From a virus: a DNA stretch of 26,182 bases. The stretch is from positions 1-26,182 of IMG/VR virus record IMGVR_UViG_3300020394_001438, one strand, 5' to 3'. Below, piece by piece: positions 1 through 5,178 of this stretch (position 1 is its first letter; the number at the start of each line of letters is the position of its first letter). The translations under genes were made by a program, and so were the position numbers. Under the pieces are notes generated by a model. That model had not been told where the DNA came from. It worked only from the letters and a program-made list of their open reading frames with translations, and made no database searches.

Positions 1-778
1 CCTCGCGGACCTCCAGCAGAGCCTGGTCAATCTGATCCAGCTGGCCCGCGAGCCATACGTCAACATCAATGCCGTGCTCAGAGCCGTGGTCCAGAACCGC
101 GTTCAGGGCCTCGCGTACCTGCCCCCGGATGAGCGCCTCGGCCTGGAAACACAAATCCGCAGCCTCCACCCGGATGGCTTTGCTTTCATCGTCAGGGGGG
201 GTTGTCTTCAGTCGCTTGCGATTGGTGGCCAGCTCGTCGAGCTTTTTGTTCTTCTCCCCGATGACTTCGTCCTTCGCCGATGCGTCGGCCCGTGCCTCGC
301 GCAGTGCTTTGCGCAGTTCCCGGCTGCTCATGGTGTCGATGTCGTCGAGGGTCATGCCGTTGACCGTTCCGCCCTCTGCCAGCGCCTCTAGATCGTCATC
401 ATCCTCCAGCATCAATTCGTAGAGTTTGGTTTTACCCAGCGTGGCCAGTTTCTGTGTCTTGCCCTGCAAACGAGGCGACATAAACTTTACGGACGCTTGC
501 ATCAACCGCTGGGCGATGCGCTTACTCATGCCCAAGCGCTGCTCAACGATCTCGATGAAATCGCCGTGGGGTTCGTGCTCGCGGATGACCAGCAAGCGCT
601 TGCCGGCTTCGAGCATCGCCTCAGCGCTTTGCGCCAGGCACCAGGTTGCCTCGTTGATCAGGCGCAGCCGGTCGTATGGCTGGCCATCTAGATAGGCTTC
701 AGTGATCTCCCGCGAATGGGCCTCCCATTCGTGCTGGATAGGTACTTCCGCCGGAGCGGCCTTCGTGTTCTTTGCCAT
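1..778 (-). CDS. DUF3102-like phage early protein (partial, runs off left edge)
   Basis: An open leftward frame runs from an ATG at 778-776 to the window edge with no stop (259 codons seen). It starts MAKNTKAAPAEVP and is preceded by a purine-rich AGAGGGG ribosome site. Residues about 40-95 (WCLAQSAEAMLEAGKRLLVI, then HGDFIEIVEQRLGMSKRIAQ) look like the DUF3102 family: a helical segment and a helix-turn-helix-like stretch found in phage and mobile-element proteins. Residues about 150-195 (RELRKALREARAD onward) are highly charged and probably coiled coil. It is the last visible gene of the leftward early operon, 33 bp after the IclR-like gene. In related transposable phages such genes lie close to the transposition genes, which would be further left (inference). 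Its function is unknown. Confidence 0.8.
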   Translation of the reverse strand, partial: MAKNTKAAPAEVPIQHEWEAHSREITEAYLDGQPYDRLRLINEATWCLAQSAEAMLEAGKRLLVIREHEPHGDFIEIVEQRLGMSKRIAQRLMQASVKFMSPRLQGKTQKLATLGKTKLYELMLEDDDDLEALAEGGTVNGMTLDDIDTMSSRELRKALREARADASAKDEVIGEKNKKLDELATNRKRLKTTPPDDESKAIRVEAADLCFQAEALIRGQVREALNAVLDHGSEHGIDVDVWLAGQLDQIDQALLEVRE

Positions 779-811
779 TCGTTATGACCCCTCTTTCGGA
801 TCGACGTGAAA

Positions 812-1114
812 CTACCGGGCGCCGGCGGCAACCCGGGACTGCAACTCGTTGATTCGCTCCTGAGCTTTCTGCATCTCCAGCGCGTGAGACTGCGCGATCT
901 GGAGCATGCCGATACTGAGGGCGAAACGGCCGTCGTGGCGGCGCTCCGCCAGCCCTTCCTCAATCAGGGCTTGCATGATTCGGGATATCCCGGACGGGGT
1001 AAGGCCCGTCGCGCGGCACAGCTCTTGGTTGCTCATTCCGGTCAGCGTGTGCCCCTTGAGCGCCTTCAGGACGCGCACGCCCTTATGCAGGTATGTCGCT
1101 TTATCAGCTGACAT
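812..1114 (-). CDS. IclR-type winged-helix DNA-binding protein, 100 aa
   Basis: The 100-aa protein starts MSADKATYLHKGVRVLKAL; the ATG at 1114 has a GGAGGAG ribosome site 6-7 bases upstream, so the longer upstream frame is not used. Residues about 10-70 form the winged-helix pattern of the IclR N-terminal domain: a helix (KGVRVLKALKG), an HTH (SNQELCRATGLTPSGISRIM) and a wing (EEGLAERRHDGRFAL). The C-terminal 30 residues are a charged helix, probably for dimerisation. The ligand-binding domain of full IclR proteins is absent, as is usual for phage versions. It overlaps the preceding gene by 11 bp, so translation is probably coupled. It is likely an early regulator or an accessory DNA-binding protein of the transposition module; the target is unknown. 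Confidence 0.82.
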   Translation of the reverse strand: MSADKATYLHKGVRVLKALKGHTLTGMSNQELCRATGLTPSGISRIMQALIEEGLAERRHDGRFALSIGMLQIAQSHALEMQKAQERINELQSRVAAGAR

Positions 1115-1358
1115 GGCGCAGCTCCTCCGGATAGCGGGCCCGGCGCGACAACTCGTAGTCGCTGATCTGGCAGGTGCCGTCGTCGTCCGGCCCGTCCAGG
1201 CCCGCGTAGTCGGGGAAACGCAGGAAGCACTTGGCCGGCTGGCCTTTGCCCCGTGCGGGCTCACGCCGGACGAAATACGCCAGGCGTTCGCGCGACTCGG
1301 CGCCCAGCGGGCAGCTCACCATCAGCGGTTGGCCGGGTTTCAACATGCTCGGTCTCAT
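1104..1358 (-). CDS. Small early protein of unknown function, 84 aa
   Basis: The 84-aa frame starts MRPSMLKPGQPLMVSC and ends SRRARYPEELRHVS. Its ATG overlaps the TGA of the upstream gene in an ATGA arrangement at 1355-1358, and its 3' end overlaps the next start by 11 bp, so it lies in a tightly packed leftward operon. The protein is hydrophilic, with no signal peptide or membrane segment. Cys17 and the later Cys residues at about 44 and 62 do not form a CxxC metal knuckle. The central stretch (RFPDYAGLDGPDDDGTCQIS) is acidic. I do not recognise a family. Support for it being real comes from spacing, overlaps and codon use rather than homology. Confidence 0.65.
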   Translation of the reverse strand: MRPSMLKPGQPLMVSCPLGAESRERLAYFVRREPARGKGQPAKCFLRFPDYAGLDGPDDDGTCQISDYELSRRARYPEELRHVS

Positions 1359-1840
1359 GAATCGTCCTCCAGGTTGAGCGGCAGCTCCGGCGTGCGGTGC
1401 TGCTCGACATTTCGGTGGTGATGGGCAAGGCCTTCCATGGCGCCCTGGAGCTTTGCCAGGGTCGCGTCCGATTCGGTCTTGCCTTCGTAGAAATCGATCA
1501 GGGCGGCGATGGCGTTCCCCACCTCGCTCTGCAGTGACATCACGTCGCGGGCGCTGGCCTTTTTGCCGGTGGGGATTTCCACGACCAGGCGCCCGCCACT
1601 GGCAGCCAGCCAGCGGCTGACGAAGTTGATGCCGCAGGTCCGTTCGTAGGCGGGGACCATCACGGCAGGCATGCGGCCGTTCTGCAGCCACTTGTAGAGC
1701 GTCCAGTGGTCGGCCATGCCCATACCCTCGGCAATCCGTTCCACGCTCAGGTTGTGGACGTCGCGGGCGTACTCTTTGCACCACTCCATCGCCTGCCGAA
1801 GGCCGGTGGGCACACGGGTTTTCCAGCGCCGGCGGCTCAT
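1355..1840 (-). CDS. Putative HTH DNA-binding early protein, 161 aa
   Basis: The start MSRRRWKTRVPTGLRQAMEW at 1840 is preferred because a G-rich ribosome site lies 6-7 bases upstream; the in-frame ATG at 1882 has none. Residues about 28-60 (LSVERIAEGMGMADHWTLYKWLQNGRMPA) look like a helix-turn-helix. A conserved-looking segment follows (YERTCGINFVSRWLAASGGR), and the C-terminal half is helical. It may belong to the loose group of CII-like or toxin/antitoxin-like phage regulators, but I cannot name a family with certainty. It is the first gene of the leftward cluster after the embedded rightward gene and is translationally coupled (ATGA) to the 84-aa gene. It could be a regulator of early transcription or replication. 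Confidence 0.75.
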   Translation of the reverse strand: MSRRRWKTRVPTGLRQAMEWCKEYARDVHNLSVERIAEGMGMADHWTLYKWLQNGRMPAVMVPAYERTCGINFVSRWLAASGGRLVVEIPTGKKASARDVMSLQSEVGNAIAALIDFYEGKTESDATLAKLQGAMEGLAHHHRNVEQHRTPELPLNLEDDS

Positions 1841-1908
1841 TGGAAGCCCCCCGCAGACCGGCTTCCAAACAAACCCCGGCATTGCATCTGGTGAAACAGG
1901 GTTGCTCT

Positions 1909-1926
1909 ATGCCCAAATTTCGGCAT
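1909..1926. promoter_or_regulatory. Inverted repeat in the divergent gap 1841-1952
   Basis: The 112-bp gap separates the leftward gene starting at 1840 from the rightward gene starting at 1953. It holds a small dyad, ATGCC-N8-GGCAT, with an AT-rich centre (CAAATTT). It sits 27 bp ahead of the rightward start codon, where an operator or promoter would be expected. No convincing -35/-10 pair is visible in either direction. Confidence 0.35.
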
Positions 1927-1952
1927 CATTAATCGACGAGAGGAGATGCCCA

Positions 1953-2273
1953 ATGAGCGGCGATCTGAAGGCCCTACGGGACCAGTTGGAGCGGCTGCAT
2001 GAGCGCGTGGATGTTCTGTCGGCGCAGTCTGACGCAGCGAACTATTTCGCGATCGGGATTTGCGCGGCGCTGAACGACGTGCTGCAGGTGGCCAGTGAGC
2101 ACTGCCCGCAGCTGATTCGGGATCTGGAGCCGCGCTATCGAGAAGGCCGACTGCTGTATAAGCAGGCCGATCGCGGCGCTGATGTTGGTACCGCGCCCGA
2201 GTCCTATCAGCCGATGAGCATGCTGTACGCGCTGTTGGACAGCCAGGGGGCATTCCGTAGAGCAGGTCTGTAG
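1953..2273 (+). CDS. Rightward gene of unknown function inside the leftward early region, 106 aa
   Basis: The ATG at 1953 follows an AGGAGA ribosome site at 1941-1946. The protein starts MSGDLKALRDQLERLHERVDVL, a heptad-like amphipathic helix that suggests coiled-coil oligomerisation, followed by a mixed hydrophobic helix (NYFAIGICAALNDVLQVA). There are no membrane segments and no recognised domain. Codon use is GC-rich at third positions, as in the neighbours, which argues that it is real. Its TAG (2271-2273) directly abuts the stop of the convergent Ner-like gene (2274-2276), with no intervening base and no terminator. Leftward transcripts from the early promoter would therefore be antisense to it. 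Possibly a lysogeny-phase or moron gene. Confidence 0.72.
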   Translation: MSGDLKALRDQLERLHERVDVLSAQSDAANYFAIGICAALNDVLQVASEHCPQLIRDLEPRYREGRLLYKQADRGADVGTAPESYQPMSMLYALLDSQGAFRRAGL

Positions 2274-2486
2274 TCATGCGACCGCTGCCTGCTGCTGGCT
2301 CTTGAGGCCAAGAGCGACGGCGATTTCGTGTGCGCGACCATAACGGGCTTTATCAAACCCGTTGAGGACCCGATACACGGCATTGCGGGGATAACCATTC
2401 TCCTCGGCCCACTGGGTAACGGTGATGCCGCGTGCGCGGAATCGCTCCTTGACCTGCTCGGGGCTCAATGATTTAGGGGTTGCCAT
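2274..2486 (-). CDS. Ner/Cro-like early regulator, HTH protein, 70 aa
   Basis: This is a small DNA-binding protein: MATPKSLSPEQVKERFRA, then an HTH-like stretch (TVTQWAEENGYPRNAVYRVL) and a basic C-terminal helix (YGRAHEIAVALGLK). Size, position and orientation match Mu Ner, the first gene of the early operon, which dampens early transcription and opposes the repressor. The start at 2486 is chosen because AGGAG lies 11 bases upstream. The in-frame ATG at 2507 (77 aa) lacks a ribosome site but cannot be excluded. It is transcribed from the strong promoter at 2539-2566 and is divergent from the repressor gene. Identification as Ner rests on the HTH pattern and synteny, not on close sequence identity. 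Confidence 0.78.
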   Translation of the reverse strand: MATPKSLSPEQVKERFRARGITVTQWAEENGYPRNAVYRVLNGFDKARYGRAHEIAVALGLKSQQQAAVA

Positions 2487-2514
2487 GGCGGCGGCGGCTC
2501 CTGTCATTGCTAAA

Positions 2515-2535
2515 AGATGTTTAGTAGATGTTTAG
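2515..2535. repeat. Tandem 10-bp repeat in the early leader
   Basis: AGATGTTTAG occurs at 2515-2524 and again at 2526-2535, an 11-bp repeat period or one helical turn. On the leftward strand it reads CTAAACATCT twice. It lies just downstream of the -10 of the early promoter, between the likely start site and the Ner-like gene, a natural place for Ner-like autoregulation. Confidence 0.6.
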
Positions 2536-2538
2536 ATG

Positions 2539-2566
2539 ATTATGGGACATAAATGTCCCATGTCAA
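2539..2566 (-). promoter_or_regulatory. Strong leftward early promoter
   Basis: On the minus strand there is a perfect -35 TTGACA (2566-2561), a 16-bp spacer and a -10 CATAAT (2544-2539; 5 of 6 consensus bases). Transcription would start near 2532 and read leftward into the Ner-like gene. The spacer is filled by the GGGACAT/ATGTCCC dyad, so a bound repressor would block RNA polymerase. This is the counterpart of Mu Pe. Confidence 0.75.
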
Positions 2567-2582
2567 GAGGCTTTTATGTCCC
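2544..2582. promoter_or_regulatory. Repressor operator array
   Basis: GGGACAT (2544-2550) and ATGTCCC (2553-2559) form a 7-bp-arm inverted repeat around AA. A further ATGTC lies at 2560-2564, and an exact ATGTCCC at 2576-2582 overlaps the start codon of the repressor gene. Sites therefore cover the early promoter spacer, its -35 and the repressor translation start, which suggests both repression of the early promoter and autoregulation. The binding protein is inferred to be the XRE repressor encoded next door. Confidence 0.65.
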
Positions 2583-2965
2583 TTTCGATAGGTGAGAGGC
2601 TGCGGCAGGCACGGGGCAGCATCGGGGTTGCGGGCTTTGCCGCCGCCCTTGGGGTCAACCGAAAGACCGTTACACGCTGGGAGAGTGGCGATTCGATCCC
2701 CGATGGGGCGTCATTGCTGGCGCTGAAGGAGCAGTTTGACGTTGACCCATCCTGGCTATTGACTGGCAAAGGGGCCGGCCTGGAGCTTTCAGAGGACGAA
2801 CGTGAGCTGCTCGCCCTCTATCGCGCCGCGCCTTTGGCAGGCAAGGCTGCCGCTGTCGGCGCGCTGAAGGGAGTGGTGGCCAGCGGAAATAACGTGGTCG
2901 TAACGGGCGACGGGAATCGTGTCGCGGGTGGCAATGTCCACCGTGGCGGCAAGAAGCGAGAATAG
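2576..2965 (+). CDS. XRE-family phage repressor (Mu c / lambda CI role), 129 aa
   Basis: The ATG at 2576 has AAGAGG five bases upstream. Residues about 4-60 form an XRE HTH: IGERLRQARGSIGVAGFAAA, LGVNRKTVTRWESG and a DPSWLLTGKG end typical of phage repressors. A short helical segment follows (LSEDERELLALYRAAPLAGK). The tail carries an unusual Asn/Gly/Val stretch (GNNVVVTGDGNRVAGGNV), like short beta-strand turns. It lacks the S24 autocleavage peptidase of LexA-type repressors, so induction must work differently. It is divergent from the Ner-like gene, and its start codon lies inside the operator array. A strong palindrome follows the gene. It should maintain lysogeny by shutting the leftward early promoter. 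Confidence 0.87.
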   Translation: MSLSIGERLRQARGSIGVAGFAAALGVNRKTVTRWESGDSIPDGASLLALKEQFDVDPSWLLTGKGAGLELSEDERELLALYRAAPLAGKAAAVGALKGVVASGNNVVVTGDGNRVAGGNVHRGGKKRE

Positions 2966-2976
2966 GAATTAATTAC

Positions 2977-3000
2977 AAAGGCGTCAGCGCTGACGCCTTT
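2977..3000 (+). terminator. Perfect palindrome after the repressor gene, probable terminator
   Basis: Two 12-base arms, AAAGGCGTCAGC and GCTGACGCCTTT, form a perfect 24-bp palindrome 12 bp after the repressor stop. Its ends are A-rich and T-rich, so it could terminate in either direction, although the T run is only three bases. Such a perfect dyad could also bind a protein dimer. Confidence 0.55.
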
Positions 3001-3024
3001 GGGAGTGCATTGGGTGACACTGGC

Positions 3025-3222
3025 ATGGACGGTCGGGGGACCATGACAATTATCGGAAACGACAATCGGGTCGTCCTTCGTGATCTCTATGAAGTGCGCC
3101 TATCCGGTGAAGCAGCCCGGTCCGTGGCTGAACGAATCTTAGCGTTGTTGGATCGGGGCGCCGTTACACTGGACGATGACGGCACTGCCATTTCCATTTA
3201 CGTCAACATCAATCGGGGCTGA
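3025..3222 (+). CDS. Small protein sharing the repressor's Asn/Gly/Val motif, about 65 aa
   Basis: The frame is open from a TTG at 3010. I take the ATG at 3025 (a weak GGGTGA seven bases upstream); an ATG at 3043 follows GGGGA very closely and is also possible. The protein starts MDGRGTMTIIGNDNRVVLRD, then has a helix (SGEAARSVAERILALLDRG) and a strand-rich end (AISIYVNINRG). The TIIGNDNRVV stretch resembles the VVVTGDGNRVAG tail of the repressor just upstream, which suggests a functional link such as co-assembly or modulation. It has no membrane segment and no recognised family. It sits 60 bp after the repressor, past the palindrome. Confidence 0.55.
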   Translation: MDGRGTMTIIGNDNRVVLRDLYEVRLSGEAARSVAERILALLDRGAVTLDDDGTAISIYVNINRG

Positions 3223-3244
3223 TGAAGCAACAGAGGGAGGGGCA

Positions 3245-3478
3245 ATGGCGCTGACCACCTGCAAGGAGTGCGCTAGTCGAGTATCGAACAAGGCGGCGTC
3301 CTGCCCGACCTGCGGGGCTCCCTTAAGGGGGGCGGCGATATCGGGTGAAGGGGCGGGCTTTCTCTTGATTGTGAGCGGCATGCTCACCGCTATGGCCGCT
3401 CAGCCACCGCTGTCTACCTGGGGTGGTGTAGCCATCGCTGCTGGTGTGGTTGTTTTTCTCATGGGGCGGATGCGATGA
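3245..3478 (+). CDS. Zinc-ribbon, two-helix membrane protein, 77 aa
   Basis: The ATG at 3245 follows a strong GAGGGAGGGG site. The N terminus carries a zinc ribbon, with Cys6, Cys9, Cys20 and Cys23 in TCKECASRVSNKAASCPTCG. Two hydrophobic helices follow (about 36-51, EGAGFLLIVSGMLTAM, and 57-74, WGGVAIAAGVVVFLMG), ending in Arg. Zinc-ribbon plus transmembrane proteins of this size are common on mobile elements and in bacterial genomes, and their roles are mostly unknown. It lies between the repressor and the lysis cassette, where temperate phages often carry accessory genes expressed in the lysogen. An inner-membrane location is inferred, with possible roles in host physiology or superinfection exclusion. 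Confidence 0.72.
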   Translation: MALTTCKECASRVSNKAASCPTCGAPLRGAAISGEGAGFLLIVSGMLTAMAAQPPLSTWGGVAIAAGVVVFLMGRMR

Positions 3479-3488
3479 CGGGGATGAA

Positions 3489-3818
3489 ATGCGAATAATA
3501 TCTGCTGCGCTGCTGACGGCGGTGTTGTGTGCCGGTTGCGCAACAGCCACGTCTGGCAGAGAGTTCCGTGTCGAGAACGTGGGGCAGTTGCGGCCAGGGC
3601 AGACCACAATCAGTCAGGCACGCGCACTGCTCGGTGAGCCTTATCAGGTAGTGGAGGCCAGCAGCGGCAATCGGCTGTACATCTGGCAGCATGTCGAATC
3701 CCGCGCTCGTGGGACCTCAGTGAACACCGATCTACAACAACTGGTTGTCCTATTTGACTCGGAGGCCCGGATGGTCAGAATCCAGCAGCGCATCAATGTG
3801 CCTGGTGCGCCCCAGTAG
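3489..3818 (+). CDS. BamE/SmpA-like lipoprotein, 109 aa
   Basis: The ATG at 3489 lies just after the preceding stop, with a GGGGA site upstream. The N terminus (MRIISAALLTAVLCAGCATA) is a lipoprotein signal with lipidated Cys17; the -3 residue is Cys instead of the usual Leu. The mature part (VGQLRPGQTTISQARALLGE, then YIWQHVESRARG and VVLFDSEARMVRIQQRI) follows the BamE/SmpA/OmlA pattern: a G-x-T helix start, an LGxP turn and strands ending in a basic tail. Host BamE supports outer-membrane protein assembly. A phage-borne copy could alter the lysogen surface or block superinfection; that role is inference. Ser/Ala after the Cys suggests outer-membrane sorting. Confidence 0.72.
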   Translation: MRIISAALLTAVLCAGCATATSGREFRVENVGQLRPGQTTISQARALLGEPYQVVEASSGNRLYIWQHVESRARGTSVNTDLQQLVVLFDSEARMVRIQQRINVPGAPQ

Positions 3819-3902
3819 CGGTATCGTCTGAAACCGGCGCCGGGCTGGAGCCGGCGAGAACACCAAATTAATCACCATTAACCACTGAAAACGGGGGATC
3901 CG

Positions 3903-4097
3903 ATGAGATCACTGATGCTATTGCTAGCCATTGCCGTGCTGGGTGGATGCACCACCGCAGGGCCATATATTACGAACATCTCCAGCGACGGAAACGGCGG
4001 CCTTAACGTCGAAAAGTGCGCCGCCCACTTCAACGGCTGGACGGGCACCATATCCAACACGGACTGCACCTCGCAGCATATTCAGCTCAGGCGCTAG
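3903..4097 (+). CDS. Very small lipoprotein, 64 aa
   Basis: The ATG at 3903 is preceded by GGGGGATCCG, with the G-run as ribosome site. The signal (MRSLMLLLAIAVLGGCTTAG) has a clear LGGC lipobox with lipidated Cys16 and Thr at +2, predicting the outer membrane. The mature 49 residues include GPYITNISSDGNGGLNVEKC and a second Cys pair, Cys39 and Cys55, that could form a disulphide. I do not recognise a named family. It is the last gene before the putative late-promoter element at 4111. Placement next to another lipoprotein and a membrane protein suggests a cassette of lysogenic-conversion or exclusion genes. Confidence 0.68.
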   Translation: MRSLMLLLAIAVLGGCTTAGPYITNISSDGNGGLNVEKCAAHFNGWTGTISNTDCTSQHIQLRR

Positions 4098-4114
4098 CTC
4101 TGCAGCGCGGTTTT
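4091..4114 (+). terminator. Weak hairpin plus T run ahead of the lysis module
   Basis: GCGCT (4091-4095) pairs with AGCGC (4104-4108) and is followed by GGTTTT. The T run is also the first arm of the 4111 element. It could end the accessory transcript, but the stem is only 5 bp. Confidence 0.3.
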
Positions 4115-4131
4115 GCCCGCGTTCAAAAGAC
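4111..4131 (+). promoter_or_regulatory. Putative late-promoter activator site, copy 1 (lysis module)
   Basis: TTTTGCCCGCGTTCAAAAGA followed by C is identical to copy 3 at 17647 and differs by one base from copy 2 at 11914. The core is a dyad, TTTTG-N8-CAAAA. It lies 71 bp before the holin start. Mu C protein binds a similar short dyad upstream of Plys. The element and its three placements are seen directly; the activator role is inference. Confidence 0.6.
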
Positions 4132-4140
4132 GTTTCTCCC

Positions 4141-4172
4141 TACGCCCCCGATCATGGGGGCGTAGTCGTTTT
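4141..4172 (+). terminator. Strong hairpin in the lysis leader, terminator or attenuator
   Basis: TACGCCCCC (4141-4149) pairs perfectly with GGGGGCGTA (4156-4164) across a 6-base loop, followed by GTCGTTTT. It has the look of an intrinsic terminator but lies between the putative late-promoter element and the holin gene, so it may insulate or attenuate lysis gene expression. Confidence 0.5.
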
Positions 4173-4201
4173 GGGACACCAAGAACCAACGGAGAAACCC
4201 C

Positions 4202-4522
4202 ATGCGTATCCCCCGCTTTACCGATTGGCTACTGATCGCCGTTGGCCTGCTCCTGGCCATCGCGGTCATCCAGCCGCAACAGCTCCCCGTCGTGCTCTAT
4301 AAAGGCTGCCTGGTCGCACTGGGTGGTGTCGTCGGGTACTGGATTGATCGTCGCCTGTTCCCGTACGCCCGCCCCCACGAAGCCGTCAAGGCGCATATGA
4401 AAGCACTATCGCGCTCTGATGGGGACGCGGCGATCGGTCACGGCCTAATCGCAGCGTTGGCGATGATGAGACGGGCCGTCGTGGTCCTGGCCTGTGTGCT
4501 CGGCTTAACGCTGGGGCTATAG
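4202..4522 (+). CDS. Holin, 106 aa
   Basis: MRIPRFTDWLLIAVGLLLAI begins a protein with three likely membrane helices: about 8-25, 30-48 (VVLYKGCLVALGGVVGYWI) and 87-106 (MMRRAVVVLACVLGLTLGL). The cytoplasmic linker RRLFPYARPHEAVKAHMK is basic. Size, topology and position immediately before the muralytic enzyme match the putative holins of B3/D3112-type phages. Holins form inner-membrane lesions at a set time and release the endolysin. The gene follows the 4111 element and a strong hairpin, suggesting controlled timing. It has a weak AACGGAGAAACCCC ribosome region. Two bases separate its stop from the next start codon. Confidence 0.82.
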   Translation: MRIPRFTDWLLIAVGLLLAIAVIQPQQLPVVLYKGCLVALGGVVGYWIDRRLFPYARPHEAVKAHMKALSRSDGDAAIGHGLIAALAMMRRAVVVLACVLGLTLGL

Positions 4523-4524
4523 CC

Positions 4525-5178
4525 ATGACACGCGTGCAACGAAGGGGCTGCGTGGTGGTGCTTGTCGCGATGATCCTGGCCGTTATGGCGGTCGCGGTCA
4601 GCGCATGCCAGCCGGCATATGCGGACGACATCCCACGGGCCGCCCATGCGCACCAGCGCACCCTGATTCGCGCCGCACACGCGCACTGGGGCCTCGACGC
4701 GCCCATTGCGACGATGGCCGCCCAGGTGCATCAGGAGAGCGCCTGGCGGCACGATGCAAAATCGCCGGTCGGGGCCGAGGGCCTGGCACAGTTCATGCCC
4801 GCAACGTCTGACTGGTTTGCCGGCCTGTATCCCGACTATCTCGGGGAACGCCAGCCGTATAACCCCGGTTGGGCGCTTCAGGCACTGGTGCTCTACGACC
4901 GCTGGCTGTTCCAGCGAATCCAGGCGGCGCCCACCTGCGACCGGTGGGCGATGACACTGGCCGCTTACAACGGCGGCCTCGGATGGGTCTACCGTGACCA
5001 AAGGCTCGCCTCGGCTTCCGGGGCCGATCAGCGCGCCTGGTTTGATTCGGTGGAGCGATTCAACGCGGGTCGCTCCGCCGCAGCTTTCCGTGAAAACCGC
5101 CATTACCCCAGGGCAATCCTGCACCGGTGGGAACCGATGTATGAGCGGGCCGGCTGGGGCGCGGGGGTCTGCCCATGA
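4525..5178 (+). CDS. Endolysin: SLT-type lytic transglycosylase, 217 aa
   Basis: A hydrophobic N-terminal segment (about 9-28, VVVLVAMILAVMAVAVSAC) acts as signal or signal-anchor. The lysozyme-like SLT domain follows, with catalytic Glu71 in HQESAW, GAEGLAQFMP at 83-92 and AAYNGG at 146-151, the three hallmark motifs. The enzyme cleaves the MurNAc-GlcNAc bond of peptidoglycan, forming 1,6-anhydroMurNAc. Because it carries its own export signal, it may be a SAR-type endolysin released by membrane depolarisation; that is inference. Its stop overlaps the Rz start (ATGA at 5175-5178), tying it to the lysis cassette. Cys28 in SACQP resembles a lipobox, so lipidation is an alternative. Confidence 0.9.
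   Translation: MTRVQRRGCVVVLVAMILAVMAVAVSACQPAYADDIPRAAHAHQRTLIRAAHAHWGLDAPIATMAAQVHQESAWRHDAKSPVGAEGLAQFMPATSDWFAGLYPDYLGERQPYNPGWALQALVLYDRWLFQRIQAAPTCDRWAMTLAAYNGGLGWVYRDQRLASASGADQRAWFDSVERFNAGRSAAAFRENRHYPRAILHRWEPMYERAGWGAGVCP

Noticed and set aside
74-691. Several rightward open frames at the left edge
   Set aside because: All lie opposite the single uninterrupted leftward DUF3102-like frame, which has a ribosome site and recognisable family features.
1841-1952. Sigma70 promoters in the divergent gap
   Set aside because: Candidate pairs such as TTGCTC with CATCAT match poorly and have 16-20 bp spacers that cannot be told apart from chance.
3834-3902. GC-rich stretch with a possible CCGGC/GCCGG stem after the BamE-like gene
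   Set aside because: Only 5 bp with an 11-base loop and no T run; not enough to call a terminator.
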